Source of the DNA: Candidatus Polarisedimenticolia bacterium | Lineage (GTDB): Bacteria; Acidobacteriota; Polarisedimenticolia; Gp22-AA2; AA152 | NCBI GenBank assembly: GCA_035764505.1 | Contig: DASTZC010000016.1 | Coordinates: 1-41,744 of the forward strand | DNA: 41,744 nucleotides | Direction: 5' to 3' | Shown here: positions 41,580 to 41,744 of the stretch, one piece after another | Numbering within the stretch: position 1 is the stretch's first letter | Layout of the letters: every line of letters starts with the position of its first letter | Position numbers and translations under genes: made by a program | The notes under the pieces: model-generated | Databases searched by the model: none | Seen by the model: only the letters and a program-made list of their open reading frames with translations | Told to the model about the DNA's origin: nothing

Positions 41580-41744
41580 GTGACCTCGATCCAGTATTAC
41601 GGCACCGGCCGGCGGAAGCACGCGACCGCCAGGGTTTTCCTGAGACCGGGAGCCGGCGCCATCCAGGTTAACGATCGACCCATCGACGAATACTTCAAGC
41701 GCGAAAGCCTCAAGCTGATCATCCGCCAGCCGCTCATGCTCACC
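41580..41744 (+). CDS. rpsI: 30S ribosomal protein S9, N-terminal part (3' end outside window)
   Basis: The first 55 codons are present and run off the right edge. The start is GTG with AGGAGG (41565-41570) 9 bases upstream. [19 protein letters not shown], followed by INDEYF-like [10 protein letters not shown] and a PL-x-LT ending, is the conserved S9 N-terminus. The 18-base gap from rplM indicates one operon. Confidence 0.96.
   Translation, partial: MTSIQYYGTGRRKHATARVFLRPGAGAIQVNDRPIDEYFKRESLKLIIRQPLMLT

Overview
This is a GC-rich bacterial chromosomal segment in which every supported gene lies on the plus strand. Genes are packed with 4-base ATGA or GTGA overlaps, and several starts are GTG or TTG. 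The combination of long glycan operons, a type IV pilus cluster with an ABC transporter next to the prepilin peptidase, a sigma-54 regulator and high GC suggests Acidobacteriota or a similar deep-branching phylum, with Myxococcota, Gemmatimonadota and others as alternatives. That placement is an inference. I see no tRNA, rRNA, insertion sequence, CRISPR array or phage gene.

Layout. Bases 1-296 hold the 3' end of a pilin or pseudopilin-like gene and a strong intrinsic terminator. Bases 397-4006 carry two tandem O-antigen-ligase-type membrane proteins with helical-repeat tails. Bases 4032-22795 are a glycan assembly operon starting at a good sigma-70 promoter. It encodes asparagine synthase, a flippase, a 1453-residue multidomain protein (methyltransferase, NodB-like deacetylase, methyltransferase, transglutaminase-like, GT4), a heparinase II/III protein, an alcohol dehydrogenase/Gfo-Idh fusion, four GT4 glycosyltransferases, a WecA/MraY-type phosphoglycosyltransferase and a FAD protein. 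With no visible terminator the run continues into an ABC exporter pair, a TPR protein, the prepilin peptidase and a PilS-like histidine kinase (22823-28098).

A sigma-54 promoter with every conserved base present (28207-28222) precedes four minor pilin genes: GspH/FimT-like, PilV-like, PilW-like with beta-sandwich repeats, and PilX-like (28268-34040). They end at a terminator overlapped by a possible promoter. Next come a secreted coiled-coil protein and a PilR/NtrC-type sigma-54 activator (34130-36195). A sigma-70 promoter and a structured leader then precede a nitrogen or carbamoyl-phosphate operon: class III aminotransferase, COG2403-type P-loop protein, carbamate kinase and ornithine carbamoyltransferase (36469-41039). 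The window ends in rplM-rpsI.

How it fits together. The glycan genes would build a lipid-linked polysaccharide, starting with the WecA-type enzyme, adding sugars with the GT4 enzymes and exporting with the flippase. One of the O-antigen-ligase-type proteins would polymerise or transfer it. Because these genes are sandwiched between pilin genes and run into the pilus assembly genes, a pilin- or pilus-linked glycan is a reasonable hypothesis. The kinase and regulator flanking the minor pilins, together with the sigma-54 promoter between them, look like a local regulatory circuit.

The most distinctive items are the five-module protein at 7356-11717, the COG2403-type protein embedded in a carbamoyl-phosphate operon, and the coupling of glycan and pilus genes.
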